64,000 nt of DNA from Aminipila butyrica (GTDB lineage Bacteria; Bacillota; Clostridia; Peptostreptococcales; Anaerovoracaceae), in assembly GCF_010669305.1 (NCBI RefSeq), contig NZ_CP048649.1, positions 3,162,001 through 3,226,000 of the forward strand, read 5' to 3'. Below, piece after piece: positions 8,018 to 17,557 of this stretch. The notes under the pieces are model-generated. The model saw only the letters and a program-made list of their open reading frames with translations. It searched no databases and was not told the origin of the DNA. Made by a program: the position numbers and the translations under genes. How positions within the stretch are numbered: the stretch's first letter is position 1; each line of letters opens with the position of its first letter.

Positions 8018-10780
8018 TTACGACTCTTTGTTCATGCAGCAGTTCTTATATTTTTTGCCGCTGCCACACGGACAAGGGTCATTTCTGCCAATTTTCTCCT
8101 CTGTTCTACGGATTGGCTCATGGTGCTGCTCTCGGTCCGGTACCTCCGTTTCATCTGGCAGGCCACTAGAGATTCCGCTGGCCACCCCTTCTCCCTGGTA
8201 CTCGTCTTTTCTGCCCTCGCCGGCCTCCATCACTTTCTTTCTCTCCGCATTGGTTTGGACGGTTACATTATAGCAGAACTTAACCGTATCTTCCTTGATA
8301 GCCTGAATCATCAGCTCGAACATATCGAAGCCTTCGTTGGAATAAGCTGCTGCCGGATCCTGCTGGCCCAAAGCCCGCAGATTAATACCATTTCGCAGCT
8401 GATCCATATCGTCGATGTGATCCATCCACTTATTGTCTACTACCCGAATAAGAATCATCCGCTCCAGCTCACGCATGCGCTCTTCGCCGATTTCCGCTTC
8501 CTTCTCCTCGTAGAGTTTTTCAAAGACCTCATAAGCATCATTTTTCAGCTGCTCTGCTGTCAGCTGGTGAACATCCTCTTCTTTGTACGGCAGATTTTCA
8601 TCAAAGCGGGCGCACAGTTTTTTCAAATTCTTGCCCAGGGTGTCTAAATCCCATTCTTCCGCATAGCGGGAAGCTACCGTAATCGGATCTACCTGCTCAT
8701 CGATAAGCTCCTGGGTCATGTTACGAATGTAACTCCGCAAATCTTCCCCGAAAAGAACCCGCCGTCTTTCCTCGTAAATAATCTGGCGCTGCTTGTTCAT
8801 CACGTTATCGTATTGCAACACGTATTTTCGGATATAGAAATTCTTGCCTTCTACCTTTTTCTGAGCCGCCTCAATCCGCTTAGTCAGCATACCTGCCTCG
8901 ATGGCTTCATCTTCTTCCACGCCCAGTTTTTCCACCAGTCCCTGGATTTTCTCACCACCAAACAAGCGCATCAACTCATCCTCTAAAGAAAGGAAGAACT
9001 GAGTGCAACCTGGATCTCCCTGACGACCTGCACGGCCTCGCAGCTGGTTGTCAATACGCCGGGATTCATGGCGCTCTGTACCAATGATACAAAGACCGCC
9101 CAACTCCCGCACCTGCTGCTGTTCATCGGAACGTTCTGTCTTATATTGTTCATTCAACTGATTGAATGTGGTTCTAGCCTGTATCAGTTCCGGGTCCTCT
9201 GTGGACACGAAGGAGGTAGAGAAAGAGATGGCTTCATCGCTGAAACCTTGCCGCTTCATCTCGCGCTTCGCTTCAAATTCTGGGTTTCCGCCCAGCAGAA
9301 TATCTGTACCTCGACCAGCCATGTTGGTAGCAATGGTTACTGCGCCCAGACGTCCGGCTTCTGCAACAATCTCTGCTTCCTTTTCGTGCTGCTTGGCGTT
9401 TAAGACGTTATGCTTCACGCCTCGCCGTTTTAGCATGTCGCTGATTAATTCTGACCGCTCAATAGAGATGGTACCTACCAGCACTGGCTGTCCAGTGGCG
9501 TGAACTTCCGCAATCCGCTCTGCGATAGCCTTAAACTTGCCTCGCTCCTTGGCATAGATGGAGTCCTGCAAATCCATTCTGGCAATCTGCCGGTTAGTAG
9601 GAATCACCACAACGTCCATGTTATAGATTTCCCGGAATTCATCCTCTTCCGTCTTGGCCGTACCGGTCATACCAGACAACTTTTTGTACATACGGAAATA
9701 GTTTTGCAGGGTTATGGTAGCCAGGGTCTTGGACTCTGATCGAACCAGCAGCCCTTCCTTGGCTTCAATAGCCTGGTGCAGTCCGTTACTGTACCGTCGT
9801 CCAAACATGAGACGGCCGGTAAACTCGTCAACGATAACGATCTCACCATCCTTGACGATGTAGTCCACATCCCGCTTCATGAGGTTGCGGGCTTTTAGGG
9901 CCTGCAATACATGGTGGTTAATTTCCATGTTCTCTGGATCAGAAAAGTTTTCGATGCCGAATTCCCGCTCGCACTTGGCTACACCTTCTTCTGTAAGTGC
10001 CACCGTCTTATCCTTTTCTTCTATCGTAAAGTCTTCTTCGTTGCGCAGACGAATGACGAATTTATCAGCGATACCGTACAGGTCGGTGGATTTGTCCCCT
10101 TGCCCAGAAATAATCAGCGGTGTTCTAGCTTCGTCGATGAGAATGGAGTCCACCTCATCCACGATAGCATAGTTTAATTCCTCCCGCTGAGACATCTCTT
10201 CCCGGTAGGTAACCATGTTGTCCCGCAAGTAGTCAAAACCAAACTCGTTGTTGGTTCCATAGGTAATATCGGCATCATAAGCTGCCTTTCTAGCTGTTCC
10301 CGTTACCTCGTGGATGACACAGCCCACAGTCAAGCCCAAGAAGGTGTACAACTTACCCATCCATTCCATGTCTCGCTTGGCCAGATAGTCATTGACTGTA
10401 ACAACGTGAACACCTTCGCCGCTCAAAGCATTTAAATAGGCCGCTAGAGTAGCCACCAGGGTCTTACCTTCACCAGTTTTCATTTCGGCAATACGGCCCT
10501 GGTGCAGAACCACGCCGCCGATGAGCTGTACACGAAAGTGCTTCATGCCTAAGCTTCGCACGGCACCTTCCCGGCACACAGCAAACGCTTCCGGCAAAAT
10601 GTCATCCAGCGTCTCGCCTTTTTGCACTCTCTCCTTGAACTCCGCCGTTTTTTCTTTCAGCTGCTGGTCCGTCAAGGCCTGCATCTGTTCGTCTAAAGCC
10701 TCAATCTTGTCCACTATTTTCTCAACTTTTTTAACTTCTTTTACATTTAGATCTCCAAAGATCTTTTCCATCAATCCCAT
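8018..10780 (-). CDS. secA: Preprotein translocase ATPase SecA
   Basis: Motor ATPase that drives unfolded preproteins through SecYEG. The 920 residues cover the full family length. Visible are Walker A MKTGEGKT (near residue 103), the DEAD-type DEVDSILIDEARTPLI (near 209), the second nucleotide-binding fold with TNMAGRGTDI (near 490) and RIDNQLRGRAGRQGD (near 560), and the C-terminal zinc-binding tail with CPCGSGKKYKNCC that contacts SecB or lipids. Its ATG overlaps the stop of the upstream CNNM gene (TAATG), indicating translational coupling. Distinctive linkage with prfB downstream is common in Firmicutes. Confidence 0.98.
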   Translation of the reverse strand: MGLMEKIFGDLNVKEVKKVEKIVDKIEALDEQMQALTDQQLKEKTAEFKERVQKGETLDDILPEAFAVCREGAVRSLGMKHFRVQLIGGVVLHQGRIAEMKTGEGKTLVATLAAYLNALSGEGVHVVTVNDYLAKRDMEWMGKLYTFLGLTVGCVIHEVTGTARKAAYDADITYGTNNEFGFDYLRDNMVTYREEMSQREELNYAIVDEVDSILIDEARTPLIISGQGDKSTDLYGIADKFVIRLRNEEDFTIEEKDKTVALTEEGVAKCEREFGIENFSDPENMEINHHVLQALKARNLMKRDVDYIVKDGEIVIVDEFTGRLMFGRRYSNGLHQAIEAKEGLLVRSESKTLATITLQNYFRMYKKLSGMTGTAKTEEDEFREIYNMDVVVIPTNRQIARMDLQDSIYAKERGKFKAIAERIAEVHATGQPVLVGTISIERSELISDMLKRRGVKHNVLNAKQHEKEAEIVAEAGRLGAVTIATNMAGRGTDILLGGNPEFEAKREMKRQGFSDEAISFSTSFVSTEDPELIQARTTFNQLNEQYKTERSDEQQQVRELGGLCIIGTERHESRRIDNQLRGRAGRQGDPGCTQFFLSLEDELMRLFGGEKIQGLVEKLGVEEDEAIEAGMLTKRIEAAQKKVEGKNFYIRKYVLQYDNVMNKQRQIIYEERRRVLFGEDLRSYIRNMTQELIDEQVDPITVASRYAEEWDLDTLGKNLKKLCARFDENLPYKEEDVHQLTAEQLKNDAYEVFEKLYEEKEAEIGEERMRELERMILIRVVDNKWMDHIDDMDQLRNGINLRALGQQDPAAAYSNEGFDMFELMIQAIKEDTVKFCYNVTVQTNAERKKVMEAGEGRKDEYQGEGVASGISSGLPDETEVPDREQHHEPIRRTEEKIGRNDPCPCGSGKKYKNCCMNKES

Positions 10781-12051
10781 TATTTTAGTCCTTCTACCCT
10801 TTCTGTTTCTTGAGGCGTCACCACCACATTTATTTCTAAGGCCCGTTTTCCATCGGCCTTGGTCACTTTAACTTTTAGATTCTCATATTCAAAGGCGTCT
10901 CCTACCTCTGGCAGCTTGTCCAGATTCACGACTACCCAGCCATTAGCTGTCGTCACGTCCATTTCCTGATATTCCAGCTCAAAAAAGTCAAACATCTTTT
11001 CCACGCTGGCACCGCCAAAAACTTTATAGCTTCCATCGTATAGCTGAATGATTTCTTGGGACGCTGTGCCGTCGTGTTCATCAAAGATTTCGCCGACCAG
11101 CTCTTCAATGATGTCCTCCATGGTGACAATGCCTTCGGTTCCCCCATATTCATCCACTACAATAGCGATATGGGTTTTGGCCTTTTGCATCTTTTTCAGC
11201 AAGGCGGCAATTCTGACAGAGCCTGGGGTAAATACTACCGGTGTCACATAGTCTGCAATCTCTCTTTTTTGGCCAATAACAAAGTTGTGAAAATCCTTTT
11301 GGTTGAGCACCCCCACAATCTTGTCCATATTTTCTTCATAGACCGGCAGCCGGGAAAATCCCGTCTCCAGAAAAATTCGACCTACCTCGTCCTTTTCTTC
11401 GTCTACCTCGATGGCTTCCACATCCACTCGAGGAGTCAATACGTCGTAAGCCTCTAGTTCATTAAATTCAATGGCATTTTGAATCAGCTCGCTTCTGTCC
11501 ACATCGATGCTGCCTTCGGTTTCTGCTTCTTCTACAATATTAATCAGCTGATCCTCAGTTATCGGTCGCTCCTCGTGAACCTTAAACGCCCTGCGCATAA
11601 GCCGTTTCCACTGTAAAAACAGTAGATTTAGCGGATTTAAAATGGTCACCAGCAAGCGGAGCAGTGGCACAGAAAACATGGCCATCTTTTCTGGCGATTC
11701 CTTGGCCGCAGTCCGGGGCGTAATCTCCCCAAACAATAAAATCAGTACGGTAATCCCCACAATGGAGAGCACCCCGCCCAGAATGCCATACAGTTCAGTC
11801 AGCAACAAGGCACCTATAGCGGCCATAGCCGCATTGGTAATCGTTCGTCCCACTAAAACAGTGGTCAGAAGTTTATCTTCATTTTCTTCCATCCTCAGGA
11901 CATGCTTGGCTTTTTTGCTGCCGGAACCGGTCAGGTTTTTCAGCTGCGTCCGGTTTAGCGATGTAAAAGCTTCTTCCGCTCCCGAAAAATAGGCGGACAA
12001 AAGGATTAATCCCCCCAAGGCCGCTATTGAAGTAAAAATACTTCCTTCCAT
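10780..12051 (-). CDS. CNNM/CorC-HlyC family transporter-associated protein
   Basis: Integral membrane protein of 423 residues. Order: DUF21/CNNM transmembrane domain (1-190), starting with ILLSAYFSGAEEAFTSLNRT; paired CBS domains (about 205-330) with YDVLTPRVDVEAIE and HIAIVVDEYGGTEGIVTMEDIIEELVGEI; then a C-terminal CorC/HlyC domain (about 345-420). Members are linked to Mg2+ or Co2+ efflux, though transport has been shown for only a few. GGAGGTATAA precedes the ATG. It is the first gene of the secA-prfB-tex operon; its stop overlaps the secA start by one base. Confidence 0.85.
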   Translation of the reverse strand: MEGSIFTSIAALGGLILLSAYFSGAEEAFTSLNRTQLKNLTGSGSKKAKHVLRMEENEDKLLTTVLVGRTITNAAMAAIGALLLTELYGILGGVLSIVGITVLILLFGEITPRTAAKESPEKMAMFSVPLLRLLVTILNPLNLLFLQWKRLMRRAFKVHEERPITEDQLINIVEEAETEGSIDVDRSELIQNAIEFNELEAYDVLTPRVDVEAIEVDEEKDEVGRIFLETGFSRLPVYEENMDKIVGVLNQKDFHNFVIGQKREIADYVTPVVFTPGSVRIAALLKKMQKAKTHIAIVVDEYGGTEGIVTMEDIIEELVGEIFDEHDGTASQEIIQLYDGSYKVFGGASVEKMFDFFELEYQEMDVTTANGWVVVNLDKLPEVGDAFEYENLKVKVTKADGKRALEINVVVTPQETERVEGLK

Positions 12052-12153
12052 TTATACCTCCTGTATAAACTATCTGTCCTTCGTGTTTATGCACGCTTCT
12101 TCGTTTTTGTATACCATAGCATAATATTATACCCTATTTATAAGAAAAAGAAA

Positions 12154-12170
12154 AGAGGGCAATGCCCTCT
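12154..12170 (-). terminator. metA terminator
   Basis: AGAGGGC-AAT-GCCCTCT is a perfect 7-bp stem with a 3-base loop, followed on the minus strand by TTTTCTTTTTC. Confidence 0.85.
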
Positions 12171-12225
12171 ATCACCTAATTTTCACTTAATAGTCTGAAA
12201 ATTTATCCTTATTTGTTTATATTTT

Positions 12226-13140
12226 CTACATCTTGCTCAAATCATAAGGGGTCTCCTGGTAAACATAGTAGTTTAGCCAGTTAGTAAAGAGCATACTGGC
12301 GTGCCCCCGCCAGCGCATAACCACGTCCTTGCCGGGCTGCTCGTCCTTAAAATAATTCTTCGGTACCTGTACGGAGCCGCCTTTCCGCACATCCCGGTAA
12401 TATTCTAAGCCCAAGGTTTCCCGGTCATACTCCTGATGGCCAATGACGAAAATCTGCCTGCCGTTGTCGGTGGCCAGTATGTGCGGTCCGGCCTCCTCAG
12501 ATTCCGCTAAAATGCGAATCTCGTCATGGGCCTCCAGCTCCGACCGTAAAACCTGTGTATATCGAGAATGGGGAGCCCAAAATACGTCATCAAAGCCTCT
12601 GACCAACGGGGTGTGAGGCCGAAGGACCTTATGCTCAAAGACCCCAAAGATTTTCTCCTTTAAAGGCTTCTTCTGAATGCCGTAATGGTAATATAAGCCT
12701 GCTTGCGCTCCCCAGCAGATGAACATGCTGCTGTATACATGAGTCTTGGCGTATTCCATGATGGCGCACAGTTCCTCCCAATAGTCCACCTCTTCAAATT
12801 CCAAGGTTTCCACTGGGGCGCCTGTAAGAATCATGCCGTCAAACCGCTCCTCGCGAATCTCCTCGAAAGTTTTGTAGAACATCTCTAGATATTCCTCTAG
12901 CACGTTTTTGGCATCATGGGTACCCATGCGAACCAGGGTCAGTTCTACTTGCAACGGTGAATTGGCCAGTACTCGGGCCAATTGAGTCTCTGTTGCCGCT
13001 TTATCTGGCATGAGGTTTACCATCAATATCCGCAGCGGCCGAATATCCTGGCTGGTAGCGGCTCCATCGTGCATCACAAAGATATTTTCCTTTTGCAGCA
13101 GATCTCCTGCTGGCAATTTGTCTGGTATAATCAGTGGCAT
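12226..13140 (-). CDS. metA: Homoserine O-acetyltransferase, MetA family
   Basis: Activates homoserine for methionine synthesis. The 304-residue class I glutamine-amidotransferase-like fold shows the nucleophile Cys in CWGAQAGLYYHYG (near 142), the His in IGHQEYDRETL (near 235) and a following Glu. In ITGAP-type alignments the residue after GAPV decides acyl donor: Gly for succinyl-CoA, Glu for acetyl-CoA. Here it is GAPVETLEFEEVDYW, so acetyl-CoA is predicted. A GGGGTGG ribosome site lies near the ATG. It follows the aspartokinase gene but a terminator separates them, so it may depend on read-through or its own promoter. Confidence 0.92.
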   Translation of the reverse strand: MPLIIPDKLPAGDLLQKENIFVMHDGAATSQDIRPLRILMVNLMPDKAATETQLARVLANSPLQVELTLVRMGTHDAKNVLEEYLEMFYKTFEEIREERFDGMILTGAPVETLEFEEVDYWEELCAIMEYAKTHVYSSMFICWGAQAGLYYHYGIQKKPLKEKIFGVFEHKVLRPHTPLVRGFDDVFWAPHSRYTQVLRSELEAHDEIRILAESEEAGPHILATDNGRQIFVIGHQEYDRETLGLEYYRDVRKGGSVQVPKNYFKDEQPGKDVVMRWRGHASMLFTNWLNYYVYQETPYDLSKM

Positions 13141-13196
13141 AAGGTTCCACCCCTTTCTTTAAGCAGGTTGCACACGGGGCCTGCCCCAATTCCAGT

Positions 13197-13227
13197 TGAA
13201 AAAGCAGCAGACCTTCAGGCCCGCTGC
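13197..13227 (-). terminator. Terminator/attenuator between aspartokinase and metA
   Basis: On the minus strand AGCAGCGGGCC, loop TGAA, GGTCTGCTGCT and then TTTTTC. It starts within ten bases of the aspartokinase stop, so either the two genes are separately transcribed or metA relies on read-through. Confidence 0.75.
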
Positions 13228-13235
13228 TGTGTGCC

Positions 13236-14561
13236 TCAAGCCTCCGCTTTTTCCACGAAGGCGTTGTAAATTGCCTGGATGGCTTGATTGAAATGTTTGG
13301 TCTCCACACCGACGATGATGTTCATTTCGCTAGAACCCTGGTCAATCATCCGCACATTAACTCCGGACTCGGCCAAAGCCGTAAATAAGGTGGCGGATAC
13401 CCCCAACCGCTTGGACATCCCTGCCCCTACGGTAGCAATTAAGGACATATCGTCGAAAACCTCGATGCTGTCCGGATCCAGTTTCCGCTTGATTTCCTCG
13501 ATGACCTCATCCAGTTTTCCATCAATGCTATGATCCGAAACGACAATAGATAAGGTGTCGATGCCACTCGGCATGTGCTCGATGGAAATATTGTAATCCT
13601 CCAGAATACTGCTGAGCCGACGGATAAAGCCGCTTTCTTGGCTGAGCCCATTCTTGTAGATGGCAATAACCGAAAAGTCCTTGCTTCCGGCAATGCCAGT
13701 AATAATCTGCCCTTTCTGGATGTTAACCTCGGCGTCAATGGTCGTACCCGGGTCTGTGGGCCGGTTGGTATTGCGGATATTAATTGGAATACCCGCTACT
13801 CTGGCCGGATAAATTGCATCCTCATGAAGGACAGAAGCTCCCATATAAGAAAGTTCTCTCAATTCTTTATAGGATATCCGGCTAATTGGCCGGGGATTTT
13901 TCACGACTCGAGGGTCAGCCATGAGAAAGCCTGATACATCCGTCCAGTTTTCATACACATCCGCCCCTACCGCTCTGGCTACAATAGCACCAGTAATATC
14001 AGAACCGCCTCTGGAAAAAGTCTTAATCTTTCCGCTTGGATAGGTTCCATAAAAGCCTGGCAATACCGCCCGCTCATGCTTTTTCAACACCTCTCCCAGC
14101 ACCTTATTTGTCTCTTCTTCTAAGAAGCGTCCCTTCTCGTCAAAGAGAATCAGTCCCGCAGTGTCCACGAAGTCATAACCCAGCATGGCCGCCGTCATCA
14201 GGGCATTCAAGTATTCGCCCCTGCTGGCAATATAATCGGAAGAAGCCCCTTCCTGAAGATTTCTTTTAATCTCATCAAATTCCTTTAACAAATCTACCTC
14301 TACGCCCAAGTTGATTTCCATGGCCATATACCGGTCACAGATAACCTGGAAGACCTGCTCATAGGGCAGATTGTGTTCAATGTGAGTCTTGCACAGATAT
14401 AAAAGGTCTGTAATCTTGTTGTCTTGATCGTATCGTTTTCCGGGAGCAGATACTACCACATACCTTCTCTCTTGATCCGCTTCAATGATCTCTTTCGTCT
14501 TTGTCAGCTGTATGGCATCAGCCACAGATGAGCCGCCAAACTTTGCAACTTTGATTCCCAC
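13236..14561 (-). CDS. Aspartate kinase, monofunctional
   Basis: First enzyme of the aspartate family pathway (Asp to aspartyl phosphate). In 441 residues I see the kinase signature KFGGSSVAD at residue 6, SRGGSDITGAIVARA (near 183) and two C-terminal ACT domains (about 300-435) with GAGMSKRLGVSATLFTALAESGVNVRMIDQGSSEMNIIVGV. The ACT pair suggests feedback control by lysine or threonine. The start is GTG at 14561 behind GGAGGAA, with a sigma-A promoter 110 bases upstream. Its neighbours metA and metK suggest a role in methionine supply, but it could be the general lysC; I leave the symbol open. Confidence 0.93.
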   Translation of the reverse strand: MGIKVAKFGGSSVADAIQLTKTKEIIEADQERRYVVVSAPGKRYDQDNKITDLLYLCKTHIEHNLPYEQVFQVICDRYMAMEINLGVEVDLLKEFDEIKRNLQEGASSDYIASRGEYLNALMTAAMLGYDFVDTAGLILFDEKGRFLEEETNKVLGEVLKKHERAVLPGFYGTYPSGKIKTFSRGGSDITGAIVARAVGADVYENWTDVSGFLMADPRVVKNPRPISRISYKELRELSYMGASVLHEDAIYPARVAGIPINIRNTNRPTDPGTTIDAEVNIQKGQIITGIAGSKDFSVIAIYKNGLSQESGFIRRLSSILEDYNISIEHMPSGIDTLSIVVSDHSIDGKLDEVIEEIKRKLDPDSIEVFDDMSLIATVGAGMSKRLGVSATLFTALAESGVNVRMIDQGSSEMNIIVGVETKHFNQAIQAIYNAFVEKAEA

Positions 14562-14674
14562 CGGAAAATTCCTCCTCTATCCTCTATACATTGGTTCGTT
14601 CTATATCCTATTCACAATTTTTTGCAGTGCTAAAACTCAGCCCGGTCAAAATTTAGTTTTTGTATACTTTTTTT

Positions 14675-14703
14675 ATTATACGCAGATTTTTTGTGAATTG
14701 CAA
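14675..14703 (-). promoter_or_regulatory. Aspartokinase promoter
   Basis: Minus strand TTGCAA (14703-14698), 17-base spacer, TATAAT (14680-14675). The 5' leader of about 105 bases is AT-rich with no riboswitch or T-box that I can recognise. Confidence 0.7.
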
Positions 14704-14735
14704 CAATTTTTGATTTTTTTTTGTGACCAAACAAC

Positions 14736-14766
14736 AAAAGCCGTCCCGTAGATGGGGACGGCTTTT
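14736..14766. terminator. metK terminator (bidirectional shape)
   Basis: AAAAGCCGTCCC (14736-14747) pairs with GGGACGGCTTTT (14755-14766). On the minus strand a GTTGTTTGG tract follows the stem, just beyond the metK stop. Confidence 0.85.
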
Positions 14767-14779
14767 TCAGTCTTCTGTT

Positions 14780-15964
14780 TTACAGACCAGCTTCCTGTTT
14801 CAAGATAGCTGCCTTGTCCGTTTTTTCCCAAGGCACATCGATATCAACCCGTCCAAAGTGGCCGTAAGCTGCTACCTGCCTGTAAATTGGTCTTCTGAGA
14901 TCCAAATCTCGGATGATCGCAGCAGGTCTCAAATCAAAGTGCTTGTTTACCAGCTCTGTAATCTGCTCATCGGAAATTTTGCCAGTGCCAAAGGTATCTA
15001 CCAGAACAGATACCGGCTTCGCCACACCAATGGCGTAGGCCAGTTCCAGTTCGCACTTATCTGCCAAGCCAGCCGCTACAATGTTCTTTGCCACGTATCT
15101 AGCTGCATAAGTAGCAGAACGGTCTACCTTTGTAGGATCTTTACCGCTGAAAGCACCGCCGCCGTGACGAGCGTACCCGCCATAGGTATCAACAATGATC
15201 TTTCTTCCTGTCAATCCGGAATCTCCGTGAGGACCGCCGATAACAAACCGTCCCGTAGGGTTTACAAAATACTTTGTTTCGTCATCCAACAATTCTGCCG
15301 GAATCACAGGCTTGATAACCTTTTCCAGCAAGTCTGCCCGAATCTGCTCCTGCGTAGCCTCTGGATCGTGCTGCGTGGAAATTAAAACCGTATCCACCCG
15401 CTTTACCTTGTCTCCATCGTATTCCACGGTGACCTGAGTCTTGCCATCCGGTCTCAGATAGGCAAGGGTGCCATCCTTACGAACCTTCGTCAGCTGTAAA
15501 GCCAGCTTATGAGCCAGAGAAATCGGCATTGGCATCAGCTCCGGCGTCTCGTTGCAGGCAAAGCCGAACATAATACCTTGGTCTCCCGCTCCGGTCTCTT
15601 CAATCGCATCGTTTAAGGCACCTTCTTTGTATTCCAGCGCTTTATCCACACCCATGGCGATATCGCCAGACTGCTCATCAATGGCGGTTAAAACGGCGCA
15701 GGTGTTTCCATCAAATCCGTATTCGCCTTTGTCATAGCCGATATCACAAATGACACCTCGAACAATCTTTGGAATGTCAATGTAGCAATTTGTGGTAATC
15801 TCTCCCATAACCATGGCATAGCCAGTAGTGGTGGTGCTCTCAGCAGCTACTCGTCCATAAGGATCTTGAGCGTAAATCGCATCTAGAATTGCATCAGAAA
15901 TCTGGTCGCAAATTTTATCTGGATGTCCTTCTGTTACAGATTCGGAAGTAAATAATCTTTTCAT
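14780..15964 (-). CDS. metK: S-adenosylmethionine synthetase
   Basis: Makes SAM from methionine and ATP. I place the start at ATG 15964 (MKRLFTSESVTEGHPDK), 7 bases after AAAGGACGG; a longer in-frame reading back to 16021 lacks a ribosome site and runs into the riboswitch terminator. The resulting 394 residues match the family. Signatures include GHPDKICDQISDAILD (near 13), GAGDQGIMFGFA (near 115) and GGGAFSGKDPTKVDRS (near 255). The gene stands alone behind a SAM-I riboswitch, so it is shut off by its own product, and it ends at a strong terminator. Confidence 0.97.
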   Translation of the reverse strand: MKRLFTSESVTEGHPDKICDQISDAILDAIYAQDPYGRVAAESTTTTGYAMVMGEITTNCYIDIPKIVRGVICDIGYDKGEYGFDGNTCAVLTAIDEQSGDIAMGVDKALEYKEGALNDAIEETGAGDQGIMFGFACNETPELMPMPISLAHKLALQLTKVRKDGTLAYLRPDGKTQVTVEYDGDKVKRVDTVLISTQHDPEATQEQIRADLLEKVIKPVIPAELLDDETKYFVNPTGRFVIGGPHGDSGLTGRKIIVDTYGGYARHGGGAFSGKDPTKVDRSATYAARYVAKNIVAAGLADKCELELAYAIGVAKPVSVLVDTFGTGKISDEQITELVNKHFDLRPAAIIRDLDLRRPIYRQVAAYGHFGRVDIDVPWEKTDKAAILKQEAGL

Positions 15965-16020
15965 GATATACCGTCCTTTCTTCTTTTCTAAAAATAACTT
16001 GCAATGAATTTTTTTGTTCA

Positions 16021-16205
16021 AAAACTAAAATAACCTCTTAGGAAAGAGGTCTGATTTTTCATATTGACAATCTTTCCTCATCTTTCAGAATACCACTTCT
16101 GTAGGATTTAGCACCTTTTATATTGATCTGCTTGCGCATCCAAGTACACAGGTTGCTGGGCATCGTCGGGCCTATTCCCTCCGCCGCTCTTGATAAGGGG
16201 TTATT
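16021..16205 (-). ncRNA. SAM-I (S-box) riboswitch and terminator upstream of metK
   Basis: Read on the minus strand from about 16205. The P1 5' strand and kink-turn region CTTATCAAGAG (16197-16187) are followed by GGCGGAGGGA and GGCCCGACGATGCCCAGCAACC, all conserved S-box blocks, then AAAGGTGCTAAATCC and the P1 3' strand near 16085-16075 (GAAAGATGAGG). An intrinsic terminator AAGAGGT/ACCTCTT with TTATTTTAGTTTTT lies at 16050-16021, just ahead of metK. SAM binding should favour this terminator. Confidence 0.95.
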
Positions 16206-16258
16206 TAAGAAACGACCGGCACTTGTACCTTTCGCCTCAATTGTTGTTTTCTTATTAT

Positions 16259-16309
16259 ATTATATCTAGAAATAGCATATTGTCAATATATAACCTTTTG
16301 GGGTATACT
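16259..16309. promoter_or_regulatory. Overlapping divergent promoters of metK and the 391-residue gene
   Basis: Minus strand: TTGACA (16286-16281), 16-base spacer, TATAAT (16264-16259), which starts the metK riboswitch leader. Plus strand: TTGTCA (16280-16285), 18-base spacer, TATACT (16304-16309), which fits the gene at 16344. The two -35 boxes share the same bases, so the promoters must compete for polymerase. Confidence 0.65.
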
Positions 16310-16343
16310 AAATTTATATTAGTAAAGAAAAGGATAGGTAATC

Positions 16344-17519
16344 TTGGAGAGAAAATTTAAAGTTATCAGAGGCGGTATGGATTCTCCTCTGCACAGCAGT
16401 AAACAGTTTATCAGCGCATATGTCACCGACACGCGGCTGATGGGCGTCACCGGCCTTTATATACATTGGGGGATTGAGGATGAAAGCCTGAGTTCAGATT
16501 TTCATCAATTTTTTTACTTTGACGCCGAAGAGTACGGCTTTGAAACCTATAAAAGCATCATGGGCAATGATATTGAAGAAATTACTGTCATCGAAAGTGC
16601 CCTGCTGGGCGGTTTGGGGGGGAAAAAGGTCAAGCTTACAGAAAAGGAAGCCTGCTACCTGGTTCAGGAATACGCCCGGACCAATTTTCGGTTGGCTATT
16701 TCTCTGCCAAAAGGCCGGGAGGAATACGACTTTATCCTGCAAAAGGACATTACCCTCAGTGCAAAGGAAAAAAGCGCGCTGATGAAAAAGATGTGCGATC
16801 CCATTCATTCGGAAAATCAGCTAATCAATTATTTCTTAATGCGCTGCTTCGGACGGGATTTAGAAGCGGCCGCCTTCCTTACGGACGGCACAGCCTCTCT
16901 GGAGGCGTACAGCAGTTATCCCATCTCCACCCTGTGCAAAAACACCATCGATGTCTGTGACGGGGAAGCTGGCACCTATCTATGCGAGTCTCTCATTGAA
17001 AGTGGGAGCAACTACCGGATTGTTATCTCCGAAGTGGCCTTAGATGGGTTAACCATCACCAGTCTGACCAAGCGATCGGATTTCAAGGTCACCGCTGCGG
17101 AAGCAGCCATGATGCTGTCACGGCCGGAGTTTATCACCGTTTATGACCTGGCCACTGACAATGATGAGTTCATCGACGGCTGCCTGGCGGAAATTACCAC
17201 CAACGCTATGATGACGGTTCACGAAAACGGCCGGTTGTTTCTAGCCTTTAATAAGAATAACGCCCATGTAGATCAAGCGGTCTTCCGGCTCAACGAAGAT
17301 GTTTATGGGATGTTCTACATCTCTGATTTCGGTCAGATGATTATCGCCAGCTATCAGGTATCCAGTATTCAATCCTTGGAACTAGATCTTCGCAAGAGCA
17401 ACCTGCGGAACTACCTGAACATGACGTCCAAGTACGAGTTCAAAGAACCAGTTCTCTATGAATTTATCCAGAGCGACTTCGACGACTTTGAGGATTTCCT
17501 GGAGTTCATCCGGGAATAA
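16344..17519 (+). CDS. Hypothetical protein, 391 residues
   Basis: I do not recognise a family. The start is TTG at 16344, 7 bases after AAAGGATAGG. The protein has no signal peptide, membrane helix or metal motif; it is acidic toward the end (SDFDDFEDFLEFIRE). The first half contains a repeated-looking segment with KKVKLTEKEACYLVQEYARTNF; the second half contains VVISEVALDG-like and VTAAEAAMMLSRPEFITVYDL segments. It is divergent from metK with overlapping promoters, and followed by a strong bidirectional terminator, so it is monocistronic. Any function would be a guess. Confidence 0.7.
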   Translation: MERKFKVIRGGMDSPLHSSKQFISAYVTDTRLMGVTGLYIHWGIEDESLSSDFHQFFYFDAEEYGFETYKSIMGNDIEEITVIESALLGGLGGKKVKLTEKEACYLVQEYARTNFRLAISLPKGREEYDFILQKDITLSAKEKSALMKKMCDPIHSENQLINYFLMRCFGRDLEAAAFLTDGTASLEAYSSYPISTLCKNTIDVCDGEAGTYLCESLIESGSNYRIVISEVALDGLTITSLTKRSDFKVTAAEAAMMLSRPEFITVYDLATDNDEFIDGCLAEITTNAMMTVHENGRLFLAFNKNNAHVDQAVFRLNEDVYGMFYISDFGQMIIASYQVSSIQSLELDLRKSNLRNYLNMTSKYEFKEPVLYEFIQSDFDDFEDFLEFIRE

Positions 17520-17557
17520 CGAATGGTCGATACAGCCGACATATCTTTTCCTATAAC

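Noticed and set aside
13141..13160. T-box-like GGGTGGAACC before metA
   Set aside because: The sequence is the metA ribosome site; there is no room for a T-box stem I or a following terminator.
14723..15385. 220-codon plus-strand open frame
   Set aside because: Antisense to metK and overlaps the metK terminator; no coding support.
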